A stretch of 64,000 bases of DNA from positions 2,108,001-2,172,000 of the forward strand of contig NZ_JAUSYG010000001.1 in NCBI RefSeq assembly GCF_030816725.1, in the 5' to 3' direction. The notes under the pieces are model-generated. The model was not told the DNA's origin and ran no database searches. It worked only from the letters and a program-made list of their open reading frames with translations. The stretch is from Pseudarthrobacter defluvii (GTDB lineage: Bacteria > Actinomycetota > Actinomycetes > Actinomycetales > Micrococcaceae). Within the stretch, counting starts at the first letter, position 1; each line of letters opens with the position of its first letter. Position numbers and translations under genes: made by a program. This document shows positions 9,360 through 18,605 of this stretch, piece after piece.

Positions 9360-10748
9360 TTAGCTGTAAATGGTTTCCTCGTCGTCGGACTCCTTGGAGA
9401 TCCGGCGGCCGAGGTACAGGCCCTCCAGGGCGAGTTCGACGGCGGCGGCGCGCTGGCCGTCGTTCACCGCACCGAGGCGCCGGCTGATTTCGTCGTAAAG
9501 GCCCGAGCCGTTCAGCGACGGGAGGTTGCCGAGGAACTCCTGCGCGGTGACCTGCTCGCCGGTGCTGACGGTCCGGTTCCCGTCCAGGGCGGCCACGAGC
9601 GGGCCCATATCCAGGCCCTGGAAGTTCGCCCTGACCGCTTCGGCGGTTGCGGTGCGCAGGAGGTGGTCAAGGACGCCCTGTTCGCGGCCTTCCTCGCCCG
9701 ATTCGAACTCGATCTTGCCCGTGAGCACCTCCACTGCCGGCTCCAGGTCGATGATCCGGGCCACGGCCTGGTCCTCACCCCGCAGGCTTGCCCGGCGCAG
9801 GGCAGCCGCGGCGATGGTTTCAGCCCCGGCGATGGCGAACCGGGCGGAGACGCCGGAGGTCTGGTTGATCGCCGGGGACTGCCGGAGCGCCCGGGTGTAG
9901 CGGGCAAGGATCTCCAGGATGAACGGCGGGACGTCGGCCACCAGCCGGCCCTCCTGCCGGATGACCGAGACCTCGTCGTCCAGTTCGATCGGATAGTGCG
10001 TCCGGATCTCCGCGCCGAAGCGGTCCTTCAGCGGCGTGATGATCCGGCCGCGGTTGGTGTAGTCCTCCGGGTTGGCCGATGCCACCACCAGCACGTCCAG
10101 CGGCAGCCGCAGCACGTAGCCGCGGATCTGGATGTCCCGCTCCTCCATGACGTTGAGCATGGCCACCTGAATGCGTTCGGCAAGGTCCGGCAGTTCGTTG
10201 ATGGCGATGATGCCGCGGTTGGAGCGCGGGATGAGCCCGTAGTGGATGGTCTCCGGATCCCCCAAGCGGCGGCCTTCGGCCACCCGCATGGGGTCCACGT
10301 CGCCGATGAGATCAGCCACCGACGTATCCGGCGTTGCCAGTTTCTCGACGTAACGCTCCGAACGGTGCCGCCATGCGACGCGCAGCCGGTCGCCTTCGGT
10401 GACGGCGCGGGCACGGGACTGTTCAGTAATCGGTTCGAACGGATGCTCGTTGAGCTCCGAATCCTCAATCACGGGGGACCATTCGTCCAGCAGCCCGGCC
10501 AGGGTGCGGAGCACGCGGGTCTTGCCCTGGCCCCGCTCACCCAGCAGGACAACGTCATGGCCTGCAATCAGTGCCCGCTCAAGCTGCGGAATCACTGTCC
10601 TGCCGAAGCCATAGAGACCCGGCCAGGGGTCACGCCCCTCCGCCAGGGCGGCCAGGAGATTGTCGCGGATTTCGTGGCGAAGATCCTTGAGGACATAGCC
10701 TGCCGCGCGGAGTTCACCAACGGTGTAGATATCGGGGCGATCAGTCAC
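9360..10748 (-). CDS. MoxR/magnesium-chelatase-type AAA+ ATPase
   Basis: The protein has 462 residues with Walker A GERGQGKT at about 77, a Walker B region GIIAINELPD, sensor-1 VVASANPEDYTNRGR and an arginine-finger region PLKDRFGAEIRTHYP. This is the actinobacterial 'magnesium chelatase / sigma-54-interacting' annotation group, but no sigma-54 system or chlorophyll genes are present, so MoxR-like chaperone is the better reading. It leads an operon with the VWA gene and a DHFR-fold gene. The C-terminal ~150 residues are an accessory helical lid. Confidence 0.88.
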   Translation of the reverse strand: MTDRPDIYTVGELRAAGYVLKDLRHEIRDNLLAALAEGRDPWPGLYGFGRTVIPQLERALIAGHDVVLLGERGQGKTRVLRTLAGLLDEWSPVIEDSELNEHPFEPITEQSRARAVTEGDRLRVAWRHRSERYVEKLATPDTSVADLIGDVDPMRVAEGRRLGDPETIHYGLIPRSNRGIIAINELPDLAERIQVAMLNVMEERDIQIRGYVLRLPLDVLVVASANPEDYTNRGRIITPLKDRFGAEIRTHYPIELDDEVSVIRQEGRLVADVPPFILEILARYTRALRQSPAINQTSGVSARFAIAGAETIAAAALRRASLRGEDQAVARIIDLEPAVEVLTGKIEFESGEEGREQGVLDHLLRTATAEAVRANFQGLDMGPLVAALDGNRTVSTGEQVTAQEFLGNLPSLNGSGLYDEISRRLGAVNDGQRAAAVELALEGLYLGRRISKESDDEETIYS

Positions 10749-10883
10749 CCCTCTACGGTAAGCCCGGCTTCGCGGCTAATCGAGGGATTCCTCCAGATTC
10801 CCGCCCCTCGCGGCTACCGCTTCGCCGCTCCCCACGCCTCGCAAGCTCGGCACGGGGTCCCCTCGCGGCTACGCTTAGACCCA

Positions 10884-11513
10884 ATGACACAGAGCACGTT
10901 GATCCTCCTGGTCCGGCACGGCGAGACGCCCACCACCGGTACAGTCCTGCCTGGCCGGGCCCCGGGACTGCACCTTTCCGAGCGGGGCCGCGCCCAGGCT
11001 GACACGGTTTCCCAACGTCTTTCCGGCCTGCCCGTTCAGGCCATCTACTCCTCGCCCCTGGAGCGGGCACGGGAAACCGCGGCACCGTCGGCGGCCCGTG
11101 CCGGGCTCACCGTCAGGGAGGAGCCCGGGCTCCTGGAATGCGACTTCGGCGACTGGACCGGTGCCGCGCTCGCCGGCCTGACGGGTTTGCCGGAGTGGCA
11201 GACGGTCCAGCACAACCCGTCGGCTTTCCGCTTTCCCAACGGCGAGGGCTTCTCCGGAATGCAGGCCAGGATGGTCGGCACGCTGGAGTCGCTGCGGGCC
11301 TCCCACCCGGGTGCCGTCGTCGTCTGTTTCTCCCATGCGGACCCCATCAAGGCGGCCATGGCCCACGCGCTGGGCACCCACCTGGACCTCTTCCAGCGGA
11401 TAATGATCAGCCCGGCGTCGGTCTCTGCGATCTCCTACACGGACGGACAAGCGCCGGCCGTGCTCACGGTGAATTCGACGTCGGAATCCCTCAGCGGGCT
11501 GAGGGCGCCGTGA
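10884..11513 (+). CDS. histidine phosphatase family protein (phosphoglycerate-mutase fold)
   Basis: The protein has 209 residues. The catalytic RHGET motif is near the N-terminus (LLVRHGETPTTG), with the second His in FSHADPIKAAMAHALG and the acid/base Glu region LLECDFGDWTG. The start at 10884 puts the RHG motif at the usual position. There is no Shine-Dalgarno; instead TACGCT lies 8 bp upstream, consistent with a leaderless transcript. The nearby SCO1664-type gene is commonly found beside such phosphatases in actinobacteria. The substrate is undetermined. Confidence 0.88.
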   Translation: MTQSTLILLVRHGETPTTGTVLPGRAPGLHLSERGRAQADTVSQRLSGLPVQAIYSSPLERARETAAPSAARAGLTVREEPGLLECDFGDWTGAALAGLTGLPEWQTVQHNPSAFRFPNGEGFSGMQARMVGTLESLRASHPGAVVVCFSHADPIKAAMAHALGTHLDLFQRIMISPASVSAISYTDGQAPAVLTVNSTSESLSGLRAP

Positions 11514-11541
11514 TCCGGCACGTTGTGGCGGGAAGCCTGCG

Positions 11542-12243
11542 GTGCCCGGGCGGGAGCTGACCCTCCTCACCGAGGGCCGCGTGGAACTGCTGGGCCGGAT
11601 CATGAGCGGCAGCAATGCCACCTTCCTCGCGGAGCTTTCGTGCGGGGACGACTCCGCCTGGGCAGTCTACAAACCGGTTGCCGGGGAAAGGCCCTTGGCG
11701 GATTTCGACGCCGGCCTGCACCGCCGCGAGCGCGCAGCGTATCTGCTCAGCGAAGCACTGGGGTGGGGAATTGTCCCGCCCACGGTGGTGCGATCGGACG
11801 CGCCCCTTGGGGAGGGGTCGCTGCAGTGGTTCATCGAGGGCGACCTCCAGGAGCATTACTTCAGCCTGTACGCCGACTCCCCCGAAACGCACCCGGCTCT
11901 GGCCCGGATCGCCCTGTTCGACTACGTGGCAAACAATACCGACCGGAAAAGCGGGCACGTGCTGCGCGGCACGGACGGCCATATCTGGGGCATTGACCAC
12001 GGCCTCTGCTTCTCGGCCGCGTTCAAGCTGCGCACGGTGATCTGGGACTTCGCGGGAGATCCGATTCCTGACGGCCTGCTCGATGACATCAGTCCCCTGG
12101 CTGCCGCGGTGCCGCCAGAACTGGCCGAGCTGCTTGACGACGCCGAGGTGGCGGCACTCCAGCGCCGGGTCCAGCGCATGCTGCAGGAAAGGGTGCTTCC
12201 CGTGGACCGCACGGGCATGCGCTACCCCTGGCCGCTGGTCTAG
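11542..12243 (+). CDS. SCO1664 family protein (PI3/PI4-kinase-like fold)
   Basis: The protein has 233 residues and matches the actinobacterial SCO1664 family: SGSNATFLAEL, then YKPVAGERPL (a Lys in the nucleotide-binding position), RRERAAYLLSEALGWGIVPP, and the catalytic-looking FDYVANNTDRKSGHVL and WGIDHGLCF segments with conserved Asp/Asn. The family is related to the phosphatidylinositol 3/4-kinase fold but has no proven substrate. The start is GTG at 11542, with GGGAAG seven bases upstream. It lies 28 bp after the histidine phosphatase and is probably co-transcribed with it. Confidence 0.85.
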   Translation: MPGRELTLLTEGRVELLGRIMSGSNATFLAELSCGDDSAWAVYKPVAGERPLADFDAGLHRRERAAYLLSEALGWGIVPPTVVRSDAPLGEGSLQWFIEGDLQEHYFSLYADSPETHPALARIALFDYVANNTDRKSGHVLRGTDGHIWGIDHGLCFSAAFKLRTVIWDFAGDPIPDGLLDDISPLAAAVPPELAELLDDAEVAALQRRVQRMLQERVLPVDRTGMRYPWPLV

Positions 12244-12298
12244 GTAGTGAAGTCTAGGCGTCCCGGGTCCGGGTGCCTGGAATTCAGGGGTCCCAGGT

Positions 12299-13042
12299 TC
12301 AGGCGGCGGGCCTGTGCTGGTCCTGGCGCGCTTCCAGAGCGGCTGCGGCCGCCGGTGCGGCCTGCTCAAGGTGCGCACCGATGTGGTCCAGCAGGTAGTG
12401 CTGCCCCAGCACTGTGGGGTGGTCGCCGTCCGGGCCAATCAGGTCATCAAAGTCATCGCTGATCCAGCCCTCGGCGATCGCGTCCACGTACTCACCGCCC
12501 GCCCGCGCAGTGGCAGTCTTGAGTTGGTCGCTGATATCCAGGAGCCCGGGATCAGGGTCCGTGGTGTACGACGGCGGCCCCACCACAATGATCCTGGCGT
12601 CCGGGGCAAGGGCTTCTGCCCGGTCCATGGCGGCCAGGGCCGCGTCGCCGACGTCGGCAGAGGCGTAGCCGAGGTCGTTCTCCGAACCGAAAAAGACCAC
12701 GATCCCGGTGTCCGGGGTGACGTAATCATCCACCTGGGTGCCGAAGGTTCCGTTGTAGTCCCCCAGGCTGAGGTAACCGCTTCCGTCCTCAGCTGCGTTG
12801 ACCACCTCAAGGCCCGCCACCTCCGCGTCCGTGCGCATCAACGCCGGCCACGCCTGCTGCGGCGACGTGCCGTGACCGGTGCTCAAAGAGTCCCCCACCA
12901 CCACAACGCGGACCGGAAGCGTCGCCGTGGGCGGAGGCTGGGTCCGGGCTGCACTTCCCGACGTCACGGCCAGGAGGAGGGCAGCCACACCGGCAGTCAC
13001 CAGCCGGCCGGGATGCCCGTGCAGCAGCGCGTTGTCCTGCAT
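12299..13042 (-). CDS. secreted SGNH/GDSL hydrolase
   Basis: The protein has 247 residues when started at ATG 13042, chosen because GGAGGAGG precedes it at good spacing; longer in-frame extensions look non-coding. A signal peptide is visible (LVTAGVAALLLAVTSGSAA). Catalytic blocks follow: block I VVVVGDSLSTGHG (nucleophile Ser), block III FFGSENDLGYAS, and block V DGDHPTVLGQHYLLDHI with the Asp-x-x-His pair. It is likely an extracellular esterase or deacetylase; the substrate is unknown. It converges with the SCO1664 gene. Confidence 0.85.
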   Translation of the reverse strand: MQDNALLHGHPGRLVTAGVAALLLAVTSGSAARTQPPPTATLPVRVVVVGDSLSTGHGTSPQQAWPALMRTDAEVAGLEVVNAAEDGSGYLSLGDYNGTFGTQVDDYVTPDTGIVVFFGSENDLGYASADVGDAALAAMDRAEALAPDARIIVVGPPSYTTDPDPGLLDISDQLKTATARAGGEYVDAIAEGWISDDFDDLIGPDGDHPTVLGQHYLLDHIGAHLEQAAPAAAAALEARQDQHRPAA

Positions 13043-13291
13043 GGCACCTCCTCCCGCCTGGAATTTCCGGGTGGCCGGGAAACTGACCGCCGGCCGTATA
13101 TCTTCTTGTCCGTGTCCCATCGTAGGCAACTGTGGGAATACTTTAGGGCCAAGGTGACCAGGATCAACAGGATGCACAGCGACTGCACAGGAACCTTTAG
13201 GGCATTAGGTACCCCGCTTGCCGCCGGGCGGGTTCGACGCCGGCCGGTGTCCACCCGGCTGCACTGAGGTCGGCGGGGCTACGCTGTATCC

Positions 13292-14155
13292 GTGCAGCGG
13301 CAGTCAACCGGGTGGAACCCCGCTACCAGTGTTTCCGAGCAGGCGCCCGGCGTCTACTTCGCCGAAGGGCCGGCCTCCAACTGGATCGTGGTGCGAGACC
13401 CTTCCGGGTTCATCCTCATTGACAGCGGCTACCCCGGTGACCGCAGCAACGTCGTTGCGTCGATCCGCCACCTGGGCCTGGAACCGGGCGACGCCCTTGC
13501 ACTGCTGATCACGCATGGACACGTGGACCACACGGGCTCCGCCGCCTTCTTTTCCGAGTCATTCGGAACCCCGGTCCTGTGCGCCCCCTGGGAACTGGCC
13601 CACGTGCAGGGAAAGGAGAAGCACCAGGTCACCTTTGGCCAGGTCATCCGCCGCGCCTGGAGGCCGCGCATCTTCCGCTGGATGGTGCACGTCATCAGGG
13701 CGGGCGCCCTGGGTGCCAAGCCGGTGCCGGCGGCCGAAGCGTGGGACGCTGCCAAGCTCCGGGCCCTGCCTGGGCGGCCCGTTGCCGTACCAATGCCCGG
13801 CCATACGCCAGGCAATGCAGCCATCCACCTGCCCGGGGCGGGTGCCATCGCCGTGGGCGACTGCTTTGTCAGCAGCCACCCGATCAGCCGGACTTCCGGA
13901 CCGCAGATGCTGCACCCGATGTACCACGCAAATCCGGCCGCCGCGCTGGCCGCCCTACAGAACCTGGCCGGCATGGAATCCGCGGCTGTCCTTCCCGGCC
14001 ACGGCCCCGCCCTGAGCGCCCCGCTGGCGGAAGCGCTGGCAGTTCTCAGGCAGGGGACGCCTGGAGCGTCCCCTGCCGTGCGTGGAACTTTCCGTGCCGC
14101 GCCTAGAACTTTCCGTACCGTGCCCGTGCCATGGAATACACGCCGTAGCAGATAA
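13292..14155 (+). CDS. MBL-fold metallo-hydrolase
   Basis: The protein has up to 287 residues with the metal-binding motif ITHGHVDHTG (HxHxDH), then PMPGHTPGNAAIH, GDCFVSSHP and LPGHGP, the full ligand set of metallo-beta-lactamase-fold hydrolases. The start is GTG at 13292, with TACGCT 6 bp upstream (leaderless pattern). The last ~35 residues after LAVLRQ read through a 12-bp hairpin and overlap the convergent DUF1206 gene by 53 bases, so the natural stop may have been lost and this tail may be spurious extension. The substrate is unassigned. Confidence 0.85.
   Translation: MQRQSTGWNPATSVSEQAPGVYFAEGPASNWIVVRDPSGFILIDSGYPGDRSNVVASIRHLGLEPGDALALLITHGHVDHTGSAAFFSESFGTPVLCAPWELAHVQGKEKHQVTFGQVIRRAWRPRIFRWMVHVIRAGALGAKPVPAAEAWDAAKLRALPGRPVAVPMPGHTPGNAAIHLPGAGAIAVGDCFVSSHPISRTSGPQMLHPMYHANPAAALAALQNLAGMESAAVLPGHGPALSAPLAEALAVLRQGTPGASPAVRGTFRAAPRTFRTVPVPWNTRRSR
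14049..14077. terminator. 12-bp perfect inverted repeat between convergent genes
   Basis: GGCAGGGGACGC and GCGTCCCCTGCC flank a five-base loop (CTGGA). The hairpin lies just inside the predicted 3' end of the MBL gene and 26 bp beyond the stop of the convergent DUF1206 gene. No T-tract follows on either strand. It would fit a bidirectional terminator, and suggests that the MBL protein once ended near residue 250. Confidence 0.45.
14085..14126. repeat. 21-bp tandem duplication at the 3' end of the DUF1206 gene
   Basis: GAACTTTCCGT starts two adjacent 21-bp units (14085-14105 and 14106-14126) that differ at a few positions. On the minus strand the inner copy encodes the protein's last residues (ARYGKF then stop). 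The outer copy would encode ARHGKF just after the stop, so the end of the gene was duplicated. Confidence 0.55.
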
Positions 14156-14927
14156 GCCCGGCAGCGATGGCAGCGAGGAGGAACCCGCCGTACGGCTGTG
14201 CACCGAGTGTCTTCAGTCCGCCGTCCAGGCCCGAGGACTTGGACGGGTCCGCTGTTACGGCCGCCACGATGACCAGGACACCCACGACGGCGAGCACCAC
14301 ACCTTTGGCTGCATAACCGATGATGCCAAGCCATTCCACGGCAGTCCGCGCGTTGCCCGGGTCCTGCAGGTCCTTCATGAACTTCCGGGAAACGCCCCGG
14401 TAGGCGTAAAGGACGCCGCCGGCAATGATCGCCAGCCCCAGCACCACCAGAAGCACCACCCCGGCGGGCGCTCCCATCAGCTTTGCGGTGAAATCGCTGG
14501 CCGACTGGCTGGAGTTCTTGCTGCCCCCGGCGGCAAAGACGCCGAAGGTAAAGGCAAGGAAAGCGAAAATCACAGCTTTCCCCGCAGCACCGCCTGCTTT
14601 CTTCAGCTTCTTCTTGGAGTCGGGCTCGGTGCGCGCCCCAAAAGCGGCCTCGCTGAGCATCCAGAGGGCAAGGGCCGCACAGGCAACAGCGCCGGCCCAG
14701 AGCAGGATCCCGCCGCCCGGCTTGGATGCCAGGCTTCCCAGTGCCCCGGACTGGTCAGCCTCTCCACCCTGGCCCCGGGTCAACTGCAAGGCGATGGCGC
14801 CAATCAGGATATGGACCAGGCCGATGAAGACATATCCGGCACGGGCCAGCACGCGGACTGCCGGGCTGCGGCTCGCCGAGGCCGCCTCGGATACTGCCCT
14901 GTTAGCTCCCTGCGACGCGTTGCCCAT
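14103..14927 (-). CDS. DUF1206 family integral membrane protein
   Basis: The protein has 274 residues when started at ATG 14927, which has GGAAGGG upstream. It shows three repeats of paired TM segments, as expected for DUF1206: LARAGYVFIGLVHILIGAIAL, then IIGYAAKGVVLAVVGVLVIV and LLAAIAAGLICYGVYSM among others. Each repeat holds a conserved arginine or aspartate near a helix end. The function of DUF1206 is not known. It is divergent from the uvrA-like gene and overlaps the convergent MBL gene at its 3' end. Confidence 0.85.
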   Translation of the reverse strand: MGNASQGANRAVSEAASASRSPAVRVLARAGYVFIGLVHILIGAIALQLTRGQGGEADQSGALGSLASKPGGGILLWAGAVACAALALWMLSEAAFGARTEPDSKKKLKKAGGAAGKAVIFAFLAFTFGVFAAGGSKNSSQSASDFTAKLMGAPAGVVLLVVLGLAIIAGGVLYAYRGVSRKFMKDLQDPGNARTAVEWLGIIGYAAKGVVLAVVGVLVIVAAVTADPSKSSGLDGGLKTLGAQPYGGFLLAAIAAGLICYGVYSMARARYGKF

Positions 14928-15080
14928 GGCCGGCCCTTCCAAATATGTAATTGATCTCCTGTTCCGCCGCCGGCTTCCCCTGCCTGCGCCGCGGAATGCT
15001 TCAGTGTAAATCCGTCCGCGCCGTCCCGACAGGTCCCCGAAAGTTCCGGCCAAGCACGGTTGGCTACTACAGTCGAAGCG

Positions 15081-17696
15081 GTGCATGCCAAAGAGAACGC
15101 TGATGAACTGACCGAACTGAACATCTCCGACCCCGCGGCGGACCACGCTCAAGACGGCTTCGTCCGCGTGCGCGGCGCCCGCGAAAACAACCTGCGGAAC
15201 GTCAGCGTGGATGTGCCGCGGGATGCGATCGTGGCGTTCACCGGGGTTTCCGGTTCCGGCAAGTCGTCCCTGGCCTTCGGCACTATCTACGCGGAGGCGC
15301 AGCGGCGGTTCTTCGAATCAGTGGCGCCCTACGCCCGCCGCCTCATCCAGCAGGGCCACAACCCCAAAGTGGACCTGATCACCGGGCTGCCACCCGCCGT
15401 CGCACTCCAACAGCGCCGGGGAACGGCGACCTCCAGGTCCACCGTGGGGACCGTCACCACGCTGTCCAATTCGCTGCGCATGCTGTTCTCCCGTGCCGGC
15501 AGCTACCCGGAGGGCGCAGCGCCGCTGGACTCGGACGCCTTCTCCCCCAACACCGCGGCAGGCGCCTGCCCGGAGTGCCACGGCCTGGGCACCGCCCACA
15601 CCGTCAGCGAGGCATCCCTGGTTCCGGACACGTCCCTGAGCATCCGCGACGGGGCGATTGCCGCCTGGCCCGGGGCCTGGCAGGGCAAGAACCTGCGCGA
15701 CATCCTGACCCACCTGGGCTACGACGTGGACATCCCGTGGCGGCAGTTGCCCCGGAAACAGCGGGACTGGATCCTGTTCACCGAAGAACAGCCGGTAGTG
15801 GAAGTAACGCCCCAGCGGGACCGCGTGGCCAAGCCGTACAAGGGCCGGTTCTGGAGCGCCAGGAGCTACGTCATGCACACGCTCCTCGACTCCAAAAGCC
15901 CCGCCATGCGGGAAAAGGTGCTGCGCTTCATGGAAACCGGGCCCTGCCCGCGGTGCAGCGGAACCGGGCTCAGGCCCGAGGCCCTTGCGGTAACCTTCGC
16001 CGGGCACACCATCGCCGGGCTCAATGCGGTGCCCATGACCGAACTTGCGGACATCATCCGCCCCACCACCACGCTGGCCACGGCAGGCACGGCATCCCGC
16101 AAGCAGTCATCCGAGTCCAATGAAGTTGCTGTGGCCATCACCCGCGACCTGCTCCAGCGCATCAACGTGCTGCTGGAACTGGGCCTGGGATACCTGGCAT
16201 TGGGGCGCGCCACGCCTACGCTCTCGCCAGGGGAAATGCAGCGGCTCAGGATCGCCACCCAGCTCCGCTCAGGGCTGTTCGGCGTGATCTACGTGCTGGA
16301 TGAACCGTCGGCGGGCCTGCACCCTGCAGACGCCGAACCCCTCCTGTCCGTCCTGGACCAGCTCAAGTCGTCAGGAAACTCCGTGTTCGTGGTGGAACAC
16401 AACATGGATGTGGTCCGCCGGGCTGACTGGCTTGTGGATGTGGGGCCCCGGGCCGGCGAGGACGGCGGAGAGGTGCTGTACAGCGGGCCCGTGGAGGGCC
16501 TCGATGAGGTGCCGCACTCCGTAACACGGCCGTTCCTGTTCCCCGGCGGAACAACGGGCGCCGCGGACGGCGACGGAACCGGTGCGGGCGCCGGCAAAGA
16601 TGCCGTGCGGACAGCCTCCGGCTGGCTGGAACTGCGGGGCGTCAGCCGCCACAACCTGCGGAACCTGGACGCAGCCTTTCCGCTCGGCGTCCTGACCGCG
16701 GTCACTGGCGTCTCGGGTTCCGGAAAATCCACGCTGGTCAGCCGGGTCCTCGCCGATGTTGCCGGCGCCGCACTTCATGGCATCGGCGCAACCGGGACAG
16801 GGACAGGGGCAGCGCCCGACGAGCAGGACGAGGACGCCGAAGACCAGGGCGGACCGGTTACCGTGGGGCAGGTCTCCGGGCTGGACCGGATCGACCGACT
16901 GGTGAAAGTGGACCAGAAACCGATCGGGCGCACGCCGCGGTCCAATTTGGCCACCTACACGGGGCTGTTCGATGCTGTCCGCAAGGAACTCGCCGCCACC
17001 GATGCTGCCAGAAGCCGGGGGTTCGGTCCCGGACGCTTTTCCTTCAACGTGGCCGGTGGACGGTGTGAGACCTGCCAGGGCGAGGGATTCGTGGCCGTGG
17101 AACTGCTGTTCCTGCCCGGGAGTTACGGCCCGTGCCCGGAGTGCGGCGGTACCCGATACAACCCCGAGACCCTGGAGGTCACCTACCGGGGCAGGAATAT
17201 CGCGGAAGTACTGGGCATGACGGTCAATGCCGCGGCCGATTTCCTTGCCGGGGTTCCCGCGGCCGCACGGTCCCTGCAGACCCTGCAGGAAGTGGGCCTG
17301 GGCTACCTGCGGCTGGGCCAGCCCGCCACTGAACTTTCCGGCGGCGAGGCGCAGCGGATCAAGCTGGCCACCGAACTGCAGCGGGCCCGGCGCGGGCACA
17401 CCCTTTACCTCCTGGATGAGCCCACGACGGGGCTGCACCCTGCCGACGTCCAGCTCCTGATGGCGCAGTTGAACCGCCTGGTGGACGCCGGGAACACGGT
17501 AATCGTGGTGGAACACGCCATGGACGTGGTGGCCGACGCCGACTGGGTCATGGACCTGGGACCCGCTGGTGGCGATGCCGGCGGCACGATCGTCGCCGCC
17601 GGTGACCCGGCCGCCGTCGCCCGTTCCCGCAGCAGCCGCACAGCCCCCTACCTCGCGGCAGCGCTGCAGGCGGCTTCCGTCGGCAGGGGCCATTAG
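15081..17696 (+). CDS. UvrA-like ABC ATPase (short UvrA paralogue)
   Basis: The protein has 871 residues, shorter than canonical UvrA (about 950). It holds two ABC modules: Walker [11 protein letters not shown] and [10 protein letters not shown], and signatures [15 protein letters not shown] and [15 protein letters not shown] followed by [12 protein letters not shown] and [12 protein letters not shown]. Zinc-binding CxxC pairs are present in [25 protein letters not shown] and CPECGG. The N-terminal region between Walker A and the first zinc module is short, as in UvrA2/class-III proteins that lack the UvrB-binding domain. These are linked to DNA-drug tolerance rather than core excision repair. 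The start GTG 15081 has TACAGT 7 bp upstream; a TTG at 15060 is the alternative. Confidence 0.85.
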   Translation: MHAKENADELTELNISDPAADHAQDGFVRVRGARENNLRNVSVDVPRDAIVAFTGVSGSGKSSLAFGTIYAEAQRRFFESVAPYARRLIQQGHNPKVDLITGLPPAVALQQRRGTATSRSTVGTVTTLSNSLRMLFSRAGSYPEGAAPLDSDAFSPNTAAGACPECHGLGTAHTVSEASLVPDTSLSIRDGAIAAWPGAWQGKNLRDILTHLGYDVDIPWRQLPRKQRDWILFTEEQPVVEVTPQRDRVAKPYKGRFWSARSYVMHTLLDSKSPAMREKVLRFMETGPCPRCSGTGLRPEALAVTFAGHTIAGLNAVPMTELADIIRPTTTLATAGTASRKQSSESNEVAVAITRDLLQRINVLLELGLGYLALGRATPTLSPGEMQRLRIATQLRSGLFGVIYVLDEPSAGLHPADAEPLLSVLDQLKSSGNSVFVVEHNMDVVRRADWLVDVGPRAGEDGGEVLYSGPVEGLDEVPHSVTRPFLFPGGTTGAADGDGTGAGAGKDAVRTASGWLELRGVSRHNLRNLDAAFPLGVLTAVTGVSGSGKSTLVSRVLADVAGAALHGIGATGTGTGAAPDEQDEDAEDQGGPVTVGQVSGLDRIDRLVKVDQKPIGRTPRSNLATYTGLFDAVRKELAATDAARSRGFGPGRFSFNVAGGRCETCQGEGFVAVELLFLPGSYGPCPECGGTRYNPETLEVTYRGRNIAEVLGMTVNAAADFLAGVPAAARSLQTLQEVGLGYLRLGQPATELSGGEAQRIKLATELQRARRGHTLYLLDEPTTGLHPADVQLLMAQLNRLVDAGNTVIVVEHAMDVVADADWVMDLGPAGGDAGGTIVAAGDPAAVARSRSSRTAPYLAAALQAASVGRGH

Positions 17697-17742
17697 GGCG
17701 GGCGCTCTTGCCCGCATGCACGCAGGGGCGTAGGACAGAGGA

Positions 17743-18605
17743 ATGCGTACCCAACGGGCGGTGCCCAACCACGACATCCTTCGCGGCCGTGTGGCGGTAG
17801 TGACCGGCTCGACGCGTGGGCTGGGTTTTGCCGTGGCCCGCGTGCTGGGCCTGCACGGAGCAGCGGTAGTGCTGGCAGCCAGGTCGGACGACGGCGTTGC
17901 TGCCGCCGTCCAGCGCCTGCGCGCTGAGGGGATCCCGGCTTCCGGCAGGCGCTGCGACACCGCCAAACTGGGAGACGTTGAGGCGCTCAGGACGAGGCCC
18001 TGGCCCGGGGGACGCTGGATATCTGGGTCAACAACGCGGGCACCTCGGGGGTTTTCGGGCCCACGGCGTCCACGCCCATCGATGACTTCACGCGCGTGGT
18101 GCACACCAACATCCTTGGCACGTTCCATGGCTCCCGGGTGGCCTTGCCCGTGTTCCTGGGACAGGGCCACGGCGACCTGGTCAACCTCTACGGCCAGGGT
18201 GACCGCGGTCCGGTGGCCATGCAGAACGCCTACGCGTCCAGCAAGCGGTGGGTCCGCCAGTTCACGGAGACCCTGCGCCTGGAAACCAAAGGAACCGGCG
18301 TCCGGGTGCACGGCATGAACCCGGGACTGGTGGAGACCGACCTCCTCGGGCGCGTGACGTCGCAGGCAGGCTACCAGGAACGCCTCACGGGCCTGCAGGT
18401 GGTGGTCGGGCTGTGGGGACAGACCCCACGCGCAGCGGCACGCCCCATTGTGGACCTGGTAACGGCAGATGCCGCCGAATTCCGCTTCCTGACCGGTCGG
18501 CGGATGGTCACGCACGGCCTCCGCAACGTGCTGGCCGGCCGCCTGCGCCGGAGAAACAGGATGCCAATGGACATCACGGTCCAGGAGGCGGCGGACCCGC
18601 ACTAG
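17743..18605 (+). pseudogene. SDR family oxidoreductase, single-base frameshift
   Basis: The N-terminal frame has the Rossmann motif VTGSTRGLGFAVARVLG. The C-terminal frame resumes with LDIWVNNAGTSGVFGPTAST (NNAG motif), then YASSKRWVRQF (catalytic Tyr-x-x-x-Lys) and the PGLVET loop. The shift lies at about 17989-17991: adding one G to the GG there restores REALARGTLDIWVNNAG-type reading. With that base the protein would be about 287 residues, normal for an SDR. It may be a recent mutation or a sequencing error. Its stop overlaps the convergent enoyl-CoA hydratase stop (CTAG). The substrate is unknown. Confidence 0.8.

Noticed and set aside
9360..10748. The MoxR-type ATPase as a sigma-54 activator
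   Set aside because: No sigma-54 interaction motif (GAFTGA) is visible and it is paired with a VWA gene, as MoxR proteins are.
8703..10883. Long plus-strand open frame upstream of the histidine phosphatase
   Set aside because: It is the antisense shadow of the MoxR and VWA genes, with no family features before the RHGET motif at 10884.
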